DNA of 57,837 nt, taken from positions 1-57,837 of the forward strand of contig VXLM01000124.1 of assembly GCA_009841605.1 (NCBI GenBank), in the 5' to 3' direction. The translations under genes were made by a program, and so were the position numbers. This DNA comes from Dehalococcoidia bacterium. Lineage in GTDB: Bacteria; Chloroflexota; Dehalococcoidia; Lucifugimonadales; VXLM01. The notes under the pieces were generated by a model that made no database searches, was not told where the DNA came from, and worked only from the letters and a program-made list of their open reading frames with translations. Each line of letters begins with the position of its first letter. Within the stretch, counting starts at the first letter, position 1. Below are positions 25,565-34,014 of this stretch, in pieces.

Positions 25565-26320
25565 GTGGGTCGATTCGACGGCCAGACTGCGATAATTACG
25601 GGAGCGGGTGGGGAGATAGGGTTCGCCGCGGCCGCTCGCCTCGGCGCCGAAGGCGCTTCGATAACGGTCGTTGACTTCCACAAGGAGCGAGGAGACACGG
25701 CGGCGGCCCGTCTCGGAGAGGCGGGCGTTGACGCCAGGCTGGCGGTCGGAGACGTCGGGGACCCGGCGACGGCCGAGGAAGCGGTCCAGGCGACCATCGA
25801 CGCTTGGGGCCGCATCGACATTCTCATCAACAACGCGGGCGGCGGCGGTACATACGACTACGGCAACATATGGGAGCTGCCCACCGACGCGCTGGATGTA
25901 TCATTCCGTAGCAACTTCATGGGCGCCTTTAACTTTACGCGGGCGGTGGCCCCTCAGATGATGGAGCAGGACTACGGCCGCATCGTGAACGTCGCGTCGG
26001 TCGCTGGCAAGGAGGGGAACCCGCAGCGCGTGCCATACTCCGCCTCCAAGGCGGCGGTCATCGGCCTGACCAAGTCCGTGGGCAAGGAGCTCGCCCTCAC
26101 CGGCATACGCGTAAACTGCATCACTCCGGCCGTGGTCATGACACGGCCCAACAGGGAGCTTGAGCAGCGCGAGATCGACTACATGGTCCAGAAGATCCCG
26201 ATGGGGCGGACTGGGACCGTGGAGGAGATGGCCGCGATGGTCGCCTGGCTCTCTTCGAAGGAATGCTCCTTCTCGACCGGCGCCATCTTCGATGTCAGCG
26301 GCGGCCGCGCGACACACTAA
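25565..26320 (+). CDS. SDR-family NAD(P)-dependent oxidoreductase
   Basis: 251 residues of the classical short-chain dehydrogenase type, resembling 3-oxoacyl-ACP reductase/glucose dehydrogenase relatives. The cofactor-binding TGAGGEIG is at 12-19, NNAG at 89-92, catalytic S145, and YSASK with Y158 and K162. D37 after the second strand (VVDF) favours NAD(H). The start is GTG at 25565; the ATG at 25554 is out of frame. It lies 22 bases before the E1 alpha gene and may be co-transcribed with it, suggesting a ketone/alcohol substrate linked to that dehydrogenase. The substrate is unknown. Confidence 0.9.
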   Translation: MGRFDGQTAIITGAGGEIGFAAAARLGAEGASITVVDFHKERGDTAAARLGEAGVDARLAVGDVGDPATAEEAVQATIDAWGRIDILINNAGGGGTYDYGNIWELPTDALDVSFRSNFMGAFNFTRAVAPQMMEQDYGRIVNVASVAGKEGNPQRVPYSASKAAVIGLTKSVGKELALTGIRVNCITPAVVMTRPNRELEQREIDYMVQKIPMGRTGTVEEMAAMVAWLSSKECSFSTGAIFDVSGGRATH

Positions 26321-26342
26321 AGTGACGAGGTATCAGCCAGCC

Positions 26343-27341
26343 ATGACGAAACCTCGCGATATCTTGACCGTAGAGGACCTGCGGGAGATGTACCGGATTA
26401 TGCTCCTGGGTCGCCGGTTCACTGAGCGTGCATTGGAGCTCGCCTGGGAGAAGCGTCTGCCCGTCGGCCTGCACCCTAGTGCAGGCCAGGAAGCCGTCGG
26501 GGTGGGGGCCTGCTATGGGCTTCGGCCCAGCGACTGGGTACTGCCTTCCCTTAGAACGACGGAGGCTTTTTGGACACGGGGTGTCACAGTTCTGCAGATG
26601 TTCAACGCAATCATGGGCAACTCCGGGAGCATCAACGCCGGGAAGGAGTCATTCCACCACAGCGGCTATCCGGAGCTTGACATCCTGGCGGGCACTGCCG
26701 TGGTCGGTGCCCAGATACCGGAGTCCGTCGGCGTCGGTTGGGCCATGAAGATGAAGAAGACCGACGACGTGATGGTCTGCTTCTTCGGAGACGGAGCCGC
26801 CGCCCGCGGCGACTTCCATGAAGGCTTGAATCTCGCCGCGCTGTTGAAGGCCCCGGTCGTATTCGTCTGCGAGAACAACCTCTATTTCCAGACGGTCCCC
26901 GGGACTGTGGGCCAGCCGATAGATGACATCGCCTCCCGCGCTTCCGCCTATGCGATGCCTGGCGAGGTCGTCGACGGCCAGGACGTGCTGGCTGTCTACG
27001 ACGCCACGCAGAAGGCGGTCGACAGGGCGCGCGCCGGAGAGGGACCGACCCTCCTTGAGTGCAAGACCTATCGCTTCCTGAGCCACTACCCACTGATGCT
27101 TGAAGACTCCCGGCCGCCCGATGAGGTCGCCCACTGGAAGAGCCGGGACCCGATCACCATCCTGGGGAACAGCCTGGAAGAGATGGGCTACCAGGACGCC
27201 GCGGCGGCGAAGGCGGCCGAGGACTCCATAGTCGAGGAGATCGAGAGCTCGTTCGAGAAGTGCGCCGCCACGCCGTTTGCAGACGAGAGCACGGCGCTGG
27301 CGAACGTTTACGCCGAGCCTTTAGAGGCCATGGGCAAGTGA
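26343..27341 (+). CDS. Pyruvate/acetoin dehydrogenase E1 component, alpha subunit
   Basis: 332 residues. Thiamine-diphosphate-dependent E1 alpha fold: HPSAGQEAVGVGACYGL near 44-60 and the TPP/Mg motif GDGAAARGDFHEGLN (149-163) ending at ENN 177-179. It decarboxylates a 2-oxo acid or acetoin with its beta partner. The ATG at 26343 starts the conserved N terminus (MTKPRDILTVEDL); a longer upstream reading overlaps the SDR gene and is not supported. The stop overlaps the beta start (GTGA). No E2 or E3 gene is in the window. AcoA-like and PdhA-like enzymes cannot be separated by eye. Confidence 0.9.
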   Translation: MTKPRDILTVEDLREMYRIMLLGRRFTERALELAWEKRLPVGLHPSAGQEAVGVGACYGLRPSDWVLPSLRTTEAFWTRGVTVLQMFNAIMGNSGSINAGKESFHHSGYPELDILAGTAVVGAQIPESVGVGWAMKMKKTDDVMVCFFGDGAAARGDFHEGLNLAALLKAPVVFVCENNLYFQTVPGTVGQPIDDIASRASAYAMPGEVVDGQDVLAVYDATQKAVDRARAGEGPTLLECKTYRFLSHYPLMLEDSRPPDEVAHWKSRDPITILGNSLEEMGYQDAAAAKAAEDSIVEEIESSFEKCAATPFADESTALANVYAEPLEAMGK

Positions 27342-28309
27342 GAAACCTGGAGCTCAGAGAGGCGATACGCGAGGCGCTGGTACAGGAGATGCGCCGTGAT
27401 GAGAGGATGCATCTCTTTGGAGAGGACGTGGCCTACTACGGCGGCATCCTTGGGGTCACCAAGGGGATGCTGGAGGAGTTCGGGCCGGACCGGGTAATGG
27501 ACACACCCATCTCGGAGTCCGGGTTCGCCGGCATGGCAGTGGGCGCCGCGCTCATGGGCCTCCGTCCCGTAATCGAGATGCAGTTCACCGGCCTCATCAC
27601 CGTGGCTATGGACCAACTGGTCAACACGGGGGCCAAGGCACGCTATGTGCACGACGGCGCCATGTCGGTCCCCATGGTGGTCCGGTCGCCGCACATGATG
27701 CACGGCAACGCCTACATGAGCCAGGCGCTGGAGGCGTGGTTCACCCACATACCGGGGTTCAAGGTCGTCACGCCGTCGTCCCCGGCCGACGCCAAGGCGC
27801 TGATGATAACGTCGATACGCGACCCGGACCCGGTGCTCTATGTCGAGCACGAGGACCTGTACGGCGTAACCGGACCCGTCCCGGAGGGACATGAGGGCGT
27901 ACCCTTTGGCCAAGCTTCCATCCTACGGGAAGGGGCGGACGTGACGGTTGTCGCGTGGCTGGCGATGGTCCCGGTCGCAGAGGCGGCGGCCTCAAAGCTC
28001 GCCGAAGACGGCGTTTCGATCGAGGTCATCGACCCGAGGACCCTCGTGCCGTTCGACTCGGAATGCTTGCTGCGGTCCGTGCGCAAGACGGGGCGACTGG
28101 TCATAGTCCACGAGGCCGTCAGACGAGGCGGGTTCGGAGGCGAGATAGCTGCGATCGTCGCGGGCAGCGATGTCGTCGGGCACCTGAAGGCCCCCATACA
28201 GCGCGTCGCCAACCCGGGAGTACCGGTGCCCCATGCCAGGAGACTGAACCGAGCCGTACTCCCCGACGAAGACGACGTCATAGCTGCAGTGAAAGCAGCC
28301 CTGTCCTGA
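27338..28309 (+). CDS. Pyruvate/acetoin dehydrogenase E1 component, beta subunit
   Basis: 323 residues starting at GTG (VRNLELREAIREALVQEMRR), translationally coupled to the alpha subunit by the 4-base overlap. It shows the conserved E1 beta landmarks: GEDVAYYGGILGVTKGM, DTPISESGFAGMAVGAAL, EMQFTGLI, the PADAKALM segment and the C-terminal IDPRTLVPFD and HEAVRRGGFGGEIAA. The beta subunit contributes to the TPP site and the tetramer interface. The gene is intact; no terminator with a T run was seen after it. Confidence 0.9.
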   Translation: MRNLELREAIREALVQEMRRDERMHLFGEDVAYYGGILGVTKGMLEEFGPDRVMDTPISESGFAGMAVGAALMGLRPVIEMQFTGLITVAMDQLVNTGAKARYVHDGAMSVPMVVRSPHMMHGNAYMSQALEAWFTHIPGFKVVTPSSPADAKALMITSIRDPDPVLYVEHEDLYGVTGPVPEGHEGVPFGQASILREGADVTVVAWLAMVPVAEAAASKLAEDGVSIEVIDPRTLVPFDSECLLRSVRKTGRLVIVHEAVRRGGFGGEIAAIVAGSDVVGHLKAPIQRVANPGVPVPHARRLNRAVLPDEDDVIAAVKAALS

Positions 28310-28397
28310 GCCGGACGTGAACCCGCCTACAGCGGGAACTGCACACAGAACGGAGGGTCACACACTCATGTGCTCCCGCTGACCGGCGTGTTGAGCA

Positions 28398-28709
28398 CCA
28401 TGCGCGCGCCCACTCGACGGCGTCGTAGCCGTCCCGCACGTCGAAGGTTTCGGCACCGTCCTGGAACTGCCATATGAAGTCGCCCTCCGAGGCGTAACGG
28501 CCTCGTATGTCTTGGACCGCGACGACGTACCCGCGGGCGGCGAGATTCCGCGCCGTCGCCGCGTTGGACTCTGACGCCTTGGCATACGGAGTGCGCTGGA
28601 GCAACACAGGGTAGCAGCCGACAGATGTCGGGCTGTAGCCGTCCGCGCGGAGCACCGCTCCGTCCCGTGCCTCCATCGGAGTGTTCTCTCAGACTCTTAC
28701 GTCGAAACC
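28398..28709 (-). pseudogene. CocE/NonD-type hydrolase, truncated
   Basis: Read on the minus strand: MAGFDVRV, an in-frame TGA, ENTPMEARDGAVLRADGYSP, then PVLLQRTPYAKA, RGYVVAVQDIRGRYASEGDF and GYDAVEWARAW. This is the N-terminal strand order of the Xaa-Pro peptidase S15/CocE hydrolase family. The similarity stops before the catalytic Ser motif, and the remaining ~500 residues are missing. It is a 5' fragment with a stop near its start, convergent with the E1 beta gene. Confidence 0.75.
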
Positions 28710-28789
28710 GGCCATCGGCCCACTCCTTTCGCTTGTTCAGCTGTGACCGCCCTGCGGGGACAGAGAGCAACCGCGGGGAGAGTTGTGCC

Positions 28790-28808
28790 CGAATTCCCCC
28801 CAACTCCA
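28790..28808 (+). repeat. Degenerate att-like sequence
   Basis: CGAATTCCCCCCAACTCCA resembles the island core CGAGTCCCCCCAGCTCCA, with about 16 of 18 aligned bases shared. It lies between the broken hydrolase and the surface-protein genes. The match is short and C-rich, so chance is possible. The surrounding gap (28710-29059) holds no supported gene. Confidence 0.35.
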
Positions 28809-29059
28809 TTCGTAGTCTAGAGTTCGATTCCTATACCCACCATTTTTGCCTGAAGGCAGAACTGCACGACGGTCAGCGAAGACGAGAAAAAGCCAAACCT
28901 TGCCCCCACTAGCATTCCGGCTGGTCGAGAGTTGGGGCGATGGTCATCCGAGTCCCAATGGCCGCATTGCGACCTATGGGTCGACAAGCGCGTATACACC
29001 CCTATCTCCACCCCAGTTGACATCAAAGCTAGAGCCCAAAAGGGCGCCTGCGTTGGAGG

Positions 29060-29457
29060 TTAGTTGCATGCGGGCAGATCAAGGCGAGCGGCGTCACCAT
29101 TGGCGTCCAGCGGAGACTGGGGTACGCGTTCCGTGAGTGCATTTCCTGCCAGGTACACCCACTTCAAATTCGTGAGGTTGCCCAGTACTGTCGGTATCTC
29201 CCCGGTCAGCTGGTTGTCACGTGGGTCAAGCCATTCCAAGTCGGCTAGGTTACCGAGTTCACAATGAATCTCCACGCTCTGCTGGTTCTCGGAGAAGTCT
29301 AGACTCGTCAGGCCAGAGAGTTTGCCGAATTCACCAGGTATCTCTCCACTCAACTGGTTCTCAGCGAGGTCCATATCGGTCAGACCGAGGAGTTAGCCCA
29401 ATTCAGACGGGATTGCCCCGATCAAACTGTTGTCAGACAATTGCGGATCAAGCTCCC
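29060..29457 (-). pseudogene. LRR protein 3' fragment (module copy A)
   Basis: The minus strand encodes WELDPQLSDNSLIGAIPSEL, G, an in-frame TAG at about 29395, then LLGLTDMDLAENQLSGEIPG and further leucine-rich repeats. It ends in the cap NRVPQ-like segment and RLDLPACN. It follows the stop of the ankyrin gene and has no start of its own. The parallel fragment at 31689-31944 and the fuller gene at 33493-34413 show the same C-terminal cap. It is a relic of a duplicated LRR gene. Confidence 0.65.
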
Positions 29458-29459
29458 AG

Positions 29460-30785
29460 CTACTCCACGGCGCCTGCTTCGCGGAGAATCTCCACGATTT
29501 CCGTGCGCCCGAACCAACGCGCAACCTGGAGAATAGAGTCGCCAGATGCATCCATCGCATTAACGTCCGCACCCGCATCGACGAGAAGCTGCGCAATGTT
29601 GGCACGGTTGCGCTCGATAGCCTGGTGGAAAAGGGGGTCGCCAAACGCATCCGTCGCGTTAACGTCTGCACCTGCATCAATAAAAGTCCTCACAATGTCA
29701 ATTTGGCCCCGCAAGATAGCTTCGTGAAGAAGAGGATTGCCATAGGCGTCGGCTGCGCTAACGTCTGCGCCTGCATCAACCAGAAACCGGACAAGCTCGA
29801 CATTCCCGTGGAAGACAGCTTCCCTTAGGAGGGGGGCGCCGTGGCCGTCTCGCGCGTTAACGTCTGCGCCTGCATCAACAAGAGTCTGCACGATGTTTAT
29901 TTGGCCCCGCCACATGGCTTGGTGAAGAAGAGGGTTGCCGTTGGCGCCGGTTGCGTTAACGTCTGCGCCTGCATCAACCAGAATCCGTACAATCACGGCA
30001 TTCCCCGTGAAGATTGCTTCCGGCTGGTGGGGGTTGCGATAGTCTTCGCTGGCGTTAACGTCTGCGCCTGCATCGACGAGGATCCGAGCGACTTCGACAT
30101 GGTCGCGCCAGACGGCTTCGTGGAGGAGGGGGGCGCCGTCGTCGTCCCTCGCGTTAACGTCCGCGCCTGCATCAACCAGAATCCGGACAAGCTCAGGATA
30201 GCCACGCCAGATAGCTTCGTGGAGAAGGGGGTCGCCGTCCCTCGCGTTAACGTCCGCACCTGCATCAAGGAGAATCTGTATGACTTCGGAACGCTTTCGC
30301 CAGATAGCTTCGTGGAGTAGGGGGTCGCCGTCGCCGTCCCTCGCGTTAACATCCGCACCTGCGTCGATGAGAATCCGCACGATTTCTATTTGGCTTTGCC
30401 AGATGGCCTCGTGGAGAACGGGGTTGCCTTCGACATCAGTGGCGTTTACGTCTGCGCCTGCGTCGATGAGGATCTCAATGATGCTGATGTCATAGCTACA
30501 ACCCCTTCCAGCCGGTCTGAGGAGAAGAGGGTTGCCATCGAGGTCCGTCGCATTTACGTCAGACCCCTCGTCTATGAATCTCTGTACAGCTTCAACATTG
30601 CCATCCCAGACCGCGGAGCCTATGTCCGCATAGTCGGAAGGCGAAGTCTCGGGGGACGGGCACGTCGGAACAATGGAAATCTGGTCGCAAGCCGGCATCA
30701 CCAGCAGAGTCAGCACTCCCACGGCGAGCACGAATGCTTGCTTCAAAGTGCTCCGTGTCCTGATTCGCGATTGTTGAGATCTCAT
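29460..30785 (-). CDS. Ankyrin-repeat lipoprotein (module copy A)
   Basis: About 441 residues. The N terminus is a lipoprotein signal (basic start, hydrophobic AFVLAVGVLTLLVM, lipobox MPAC), so the protein should be anchored outside the membrane. It is followed by about 11 ankyrin repeats of ~33 residues with the consensus GNPLLHEAIWRGxxEIVRIL then DAGADVNA. Repeat units are also very similar as DNA (GCGTTAACGTCYGC boxes every ~99 bp on the + strand), implying recent amplification or gene conversion. The ATG at 30785 begins the signal peptide; an upstream TTG (30809) is possible. In copy B the same repeats are fused to the FN3 part. Confidence 0.8.
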   Translation of the reverse strand: MRSQQSRIRTRSTLKQAFVLAVGVLTLLVMPACDQISIVPTCPSPETSPSDYADIGSAVWDGNVEAVQRFIDEGSDVNATDLDGNPLLLRPAGRGCSYDISIIEILIDAGADVNATDVEGNPVLHEAIWQSQIEIVRILIDAGADVNARDGDGDPLLHEAIWRKRSEVIQILLDAGADVNARDGDPLLHEAIWRGYPELVRILVDAGADVNARDDDGAPLLHEAVWRDHVEVARILVDAGADVNASEDYRNPHQPEAIFTGNAVIVRILVDAGADVNATGANGNPLLHQAMWRGQINIVQTLVDAGADVNARDGHGAPLLREAVFHGNVELVRFLVDAGADVSAADAYGNPLLHEAILRGQIDIVRTFIDAGADVNATDAFGDPLFHQAIERNRANIAQLLVDAGADVNAMDASGDSILQVARWFGRTEIVEILREAGAVE

Positions 30786-30830
30786 AGACGAGGGGAATTC
30801 AAAACCCAAGGCGGGCCGCGGAAGACCATG

Positions 30831-31550
30831 CTACGAATTTCTCCATTGGAATACCTTCTGTGATCGGGGGGAGCAGCCGGCCTTGTTGCAAGCACTGACC
30901 TGATAGGATGTGCCGGATGACAGGCCTAAAGAGCGGCCCAGGTCCGTATGTAAACTGCGGGTCAAGGGGGCACTTACCTTAGTTAACAGATCGCCTGCTC
31001 TGTACACGTTATAGTAGGTCGCCCCCTCCACCGCGGTCCAGGTCACCACGTCATGGTCGGGCAAGACATGGACTATCCTTTTGACGACTTTGACGTCCTT
31101 GGGGGCTACCGGGGCACCGACGTCGGCATCAGACTCGGTGAGGCCCGCCACCGGGTTGTCGTGGAACTCGCTGCATCCAAAGTGGTTGCACGCCCGCACC
31201 ACGTAGTAGTAGAGGCTGTCCGGTTGGAGGCCTTCGTCCACCAGGCCCAGGGCGGCCACCTTCGTCGCCAGGATGGCATACTCCCCGTCCTCCGAGTCTC
31301 TGCGTTGCACGTCGTAGTGCGTCGCGCGGTTGATGCTTTCCCACACGACCGACAGCGAGGACTCGGACCTGTCAACCACGAACAGGGTGCTAGGCGGGAT
31401 CCCGGGCGCCCGTTCCGGGGTGGCCTCCAGGGTGGGCACGGGAACATGGACCCTCTCCGGCCCGGGAGCGGGGGCAGCACAAGCCCACGCCACCGCGGAC
31501 AGGGCAACGGCGACGCCAATCCAGACCTTCCTCAGATTAATGCCTGACAC
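30831..31550 (-). CDS. FN3-like lipoprotein (module copy A)
   Basis: 239 residues, probably GTG start. Signal and lipobox-like AVAWAC (residues ~20-25), a Pro-rich linker, and two fibronectin type III-like domains: SSLSVVWESINRATHYDVQR with YYYVVRACNHFGCSEF, then DVVTWTAVEGATYYNVYRAG with TSYQVSACNKAGCSP. It ends at KVFQWRNS, where copy B (31945-33354) instead reads on into ankyrin repeats. It may be a truncated half of an originally fused protein. Role unknown; FN3 and ankyrin modules usually bind proteins. Confidence 0.7.
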   Translation of the reverse strand: MSGINLRKVWIGVAVALSAVAWACAAPAPGPERVHVPVPTLEATPERAPGIPPSTLFVVDRSESSLSVVWESINRATHYDVQRRDSEDGEYAILATKVAALGLVDEGLQPDSLYYYVVRACNHFGCSEFHDNPVAGLTESDADVGAPVAPKDVKVVKRIVHVLPDHDVVTWTAVEGATYYNVYRAGDLLTKVSAPLTRSLHTDLGRSLGLSSGTSYQVSACNKAGCSPRSQKVFQWRNS

Positions 31551-31605
31551 TTTGCCAGGCCCCCTCCGCTGTCGCCACGATCGGACAGGGATGTTCCGCT
31601 CTTCT

Positions 31606-31735
31606 CATGTTCTCCTCCTTCTGTGGGCCCCTGTCTCGACCCCAGCCGACATCTGAGCTGGAGCCCGGAAGGGGCCAGTATTGGGTGGTTAGTTACAGGC
31701 GGGCAGGTCAAGACGATTGGGCGTCACCATGCGTG
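31606..31735. repeat. Long direct repeat, copy B (partner at 33408-33536)
   Basis: About 125 bp that are nearly identical to 33408-33536, spanning the upstream region of the FN3 gene, its ribosome binding site (AGGAGG on the minus strand) and the spacer to the next LRR 3' end. A weaker third copy is around 29000-29105. The repeats delimit tandemly duplicated modules with a period of about 1.8 kb between copies B and C. Confidence 0.8.
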
Positions 31736-31944
31736 TCCAGCAGAGACGGGGTACGCACCGCATGAGTGCATTTCCTGTCAGGTGCACCCACTCCAAGTTC
31801 GTCAGGTTGCCGAGTTCACAATAAATCTCTCCACTCAACTGGTTCTCAGCGGGGTCCGGAACCGTCAGGCCGAGGAGTTCGCCCAATTCAGACGGGATTT
31901 CACGGATCAAACTGTTGTCAGGCATTTGTGGATCCAGCTCCCAG
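31689..31944 (-). pseudogene. LRR protein 3' fragment (module copy B)
   Basis: The minus strand encodes WELDPQMPDNSLIREIPSEL, GELLGLTVPDPAENQLSGEI, then LGNLTNLEWVHLTGN and RLDLPACN. It sits directly after the ankyrin stop codon of the copy B gene but in another frame, and the cap region (CVPRLCWTRMVTPNRLDL) is shifted relative to CVPQSLLD in the copy at 33493. Relic of a duplicated LRR gene. Confidence 0.65.
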
Positions 31945-33354
31945 CTACTCCACGGCGCCTGCTTCGAGGAGAATCTCCACGATCTCCGTGCGCCTGTACC
32001 AACGCGCAACCTGGAGAGGAGAGTCTCCAAATGCATCCGTCGCATTAACGTCGGCACCCGCATCGACGAGAAGTTGCGCAACGTTGGCGCGGTTGTGCGA
32101 GATAGCCTTGTGGAGAAGGAGTTCGCCAAAGCGGTCCCTCGCGTTTACGTCCGCGCCCGCGCCAATGAGCATCCGCACTACTTCGGCATTCTTAAAAGGG
32201 GAGTCTACAGCTTCGTGAAGAATGGGATCGCCATGCATGCCTCGGGCGTTAACGTCCGCACCCGCGTCAATGAGGATCTGCACAATGTCGGCTTTGTTGC
32301 CCCGCACGGCAATCTGGAGTAGCGGGTTACCAAGGACATCCGGCGCGTTAACGTCCGCACCAGCATCAACAAGAGTCCGCACAATGTCTATTTGTTCCCG
32401 CCAAATGGCTTCGGGAAGAAGAATGTCGTCATTGGCTTTGGCTTCGCTGACATCTGTGCCTGCATCAACAGGAGTCGGTACAATCTCGACATTCCCGCGG
32501 GAGACATCTTCCCCTGGGAGGGGATCGACATTGGCGTCGGTTGCGCTGACGTCTGCGCCTGCATTAGCAGGAGTCCGTTCAATCTCGGCATTCCCGCGGG
32601 AAACACCTTCCCCTTGGAATACTTTCTGCGATCGGGGGGAGCAGCCGGCCTTGTTGCAAGCACTGACCTGATATGATGTGCCGGACGACAGGAGCCAGGA
32701 GCGGCCCAGGTCCACATGTGAACTGTGGGTCAACGGAGCACTTACTTCACTCAACTGTCTGCCTGCCCTGTACACCTTGTAGTAGGTCGCGCCCTCCACC
32801 TCGGTCCAGATCACCACGTCAAGGTCGGGGAAGATGACGACTATCTTGGTGCCGATTCTGACGATCTTGGGGACCGCCGGGGCGTCGACGTCGGCATCAG
32901 ACTCGGTCAGGCCCGCCACCGGGTCGTCGTTGAACTCGCTGCATCCAAGGTCGTTGCAAGCCCGCACCACGTAGTAGTAGACGCTGTCCGGTTGGAGGCC
33001 TTCGTCCACCAGGCCCAGGGCGGCCACCTTCGTCGCCACGATGGCATACTCCCCGTCCTCAGAGTCACTGCGTCGCAATTCGTAGTGCATCGCGTTGTAT
33101 TCGCTGTTCCACGCGACCGACAATGAGGACTCGGACCTGTCAACCACGAACAGACTAGGCGGGTCCCAGGGCGCCCGTTCCGGGGTGGCCTCCAGGGTGG
33201 GCACGGGAGCAAATGTCCCCTCCGGGGTGGGCACGGGAATATGGACCCTCACCGGGGTGAGAGGGGTGTGAGCGGGGACAGTACAAGCCCACGCCACCGC
33301 CGACAGTGCTATGGCGACGCCAATCCAGACCTTCCTCAGACTAATGCCTGACAC
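31945..33354 (-). CDS. FN3-ankyrin fusion lipoprotein (module copy B)
   Basis: 469 residues, GTG start. Signal with AVAWAC, Pro-rich linker, two FN3-like domains (SSLSVAWNSEYNAMHYELRR; DVVIWTEVEGATYYKVYRAG), a degenerate spacer with two worn repeats, and about five ankyrin repeats (LVDAGADVNAPDVLGNPLLQ and similar) ending EILLEAGAVE. It is the fused counterpart of the two separate genes of copy A. An ATG with a strong AGGAGG lies upstream at 33412 but is out of frame with the protein (see the mini-ORF at 33359-33412). Confidence 0.75.
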   Translation of the reverse strand: MSGISLRKVWIGVAIALSAVAWACTVPAHTPLTPVRVHIPVPTPEGTFAPVPTLEATPERAPWDPPSLFVVDRSESSLSVAWNSEYNAMHYELRRSDSEDGEYAIVATKVAALGLVDEGLQPDSVYYYVVRACNDLGCSEFNDDPVAGLTESDADVDAPAVPKIVRIGTKIVVIFPDLDVVIWTEVEGATYYKVYRAGRQLSEVSAPLTHSSHVDLGRSWLLSSGTSYQVSACNKAGCSPRSQKVFQGEGVSRGNAEIERTPANAGADVSATDANVDPLPGEDVSRGNVEIVPTPVDAGTDVSEAKANDDILLPEAIWREQIDIVRTLVDAGADVNAPDVLGNPLLQIAVRGNKADIVQILIDAGADVNARGMHGDPILHEAVDSPFKNAEVVRMLIGAGADVNARDRFGELLLHKAISHNRANVAQLLVDAGADVNATDAFGDSPLQVARWYRRTEIVEILLEAGAVE

Positions 33355-33358
33355 TCTG

Positions 33359-33412
33359 TCAGGCCCCCTCCGCTGTCGCCACGGTGGGACAGGGACGTTC
33401 CGCTATTCTCAT
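33359..33412 (-). CDS. Possible 17-residue leader ORF ahead of the FN3-ankyrin gene
   Basis: On the minus strand AAGGAGGAGAACATG starts the frame MRIAERPCPTVATAEGA-stop, ending 4 bases before the GTG of the FN3-ankyrin gene. The same ATG and Shine-Dalgarno occur in copy A (31608-31610), where the TGA is TGG and the frame runs to 23 codons. Either it is a leader peptide, or the start region of the lipoprotein has suffered an old frameshift. Confidence 0.3.
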   Translation of the reverse strand: MRIAERPCPTVATAEGA

Positions 33413-33536
33413 GTTCTCCTCCTTCTGTGGGCCCCTGTCTCGACCCCAGCCGACATCTGAGCTGGAGCCCGGAAGGGGCCGGTATTGGGTGGTTAGTTGC
33501 ATGCGGGCAGGTCAAGACGATTGGCGTCACCAGGGG
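33408..33536. repeat. Long direct repeat, copy C (partner at 31606-31735)
   Basis: Near-identical to 31606-31735, including the shared stretch CCCCAGCCGACATCTGAGCT. The few differences are mostly substitutions and one- to three-base indels. It links the FN3-ankyrin gene to the LRR gene at 33493-34413. Confidence 0.8.
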
Positions 33537-33987
33537 CGTCCAGCAGAGACTGGGGTACGCACCCCATGAGTACATTTCCTGTCAGAAACACCCACTCCAA
33601 GTTCGTCAGGTTGCCGAGTTCAGCGGGTATCTCCCCGCTCAGCTGGTTCTCAGAGAGGCGTAGACTCGTCAGTCCAGAGAGGTTGCCGAGTTCAGCCGGA
33701 ATCTCCCCGCTCAGCCGGTTCTCGGAGAGGCGTAGAACCACCAGTTCAGAGAGGTTGCCGAGTTCAGCAGGGATTTCCCCGCTCAGCTGGTTCTCGGAGA
33801 GGTTTAGGTCCACCAGTCCGGTGAGCTTGACCAGTTCAGCCGGAATCTTCCCGCTCAGCTGGTTCCCGCCCAGGTACAGAAAAACAATATCCGTGAGCTT
33901 GACCAGTTCAGCGGGAATCTCCCCGCTCAGATTGTTGTTTCCCAATTCCAGGCCGGTTACACACTCGGCCACAAGGCGATCCTCCAT
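33493..33987 (-). CDS. LRR segment of a surface lipoprotein (downstream of an in-frame stop)
   Basis: 164 codons from an ATG at 33987: CVTGLELGNNNLSGEIP, then about five 24-residue repeats of the type LxLSENQLSGEIPAELGNLS, a cap (CVPQSLLD) and RLDLPACN. It is in the same frame as the lipoprotein start at 34413; only the TAG at 34015-34017 and ten codons lie between. The two were most likely one gene of about 306 codons. As it stands the LRR part has no signal peptide and no clear ribosome binding site, so it depends on readthrough or is a pseudogene. It is the best-preserved of the three LRR copies. Confidence 0.6.
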   Translation of the reverse strand: MEDRLVAECVTGLELGNNNLSGEIPAELVKLTDIVFLYLGGNQLSGKIPAELVKLTGLVDLNLSENQLSGEIPAELGNLSELVVLRLSENRLSGEIPAELGNLSGLTSLRLSENQLSGEIPAELGNLTNLEWVFLTGNVLMGCVPQSLLDAPGDANRLDLPACN

Positions 33988-34014
33988 CGATTGCGAAAGA
34001 GCGCCGACTCCAGC

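Noticed and set aside
28808..28845. T-arm-like GAGTTCGATTCC followed by CCCACCA
   Set aside because: The flanking stem does not pair and there is no D or anticodon arm, so it is not a tRNA.
29460..30863. Many + strand frames opposite the ankyrin repeats, and periodic DNA that might suggest a CRISPR array
   Set aside because: The ~99-bp periodicity is explained by 33-codon ankyrin repeats; there are no short repeats separated by unique spacers and no cas genes.
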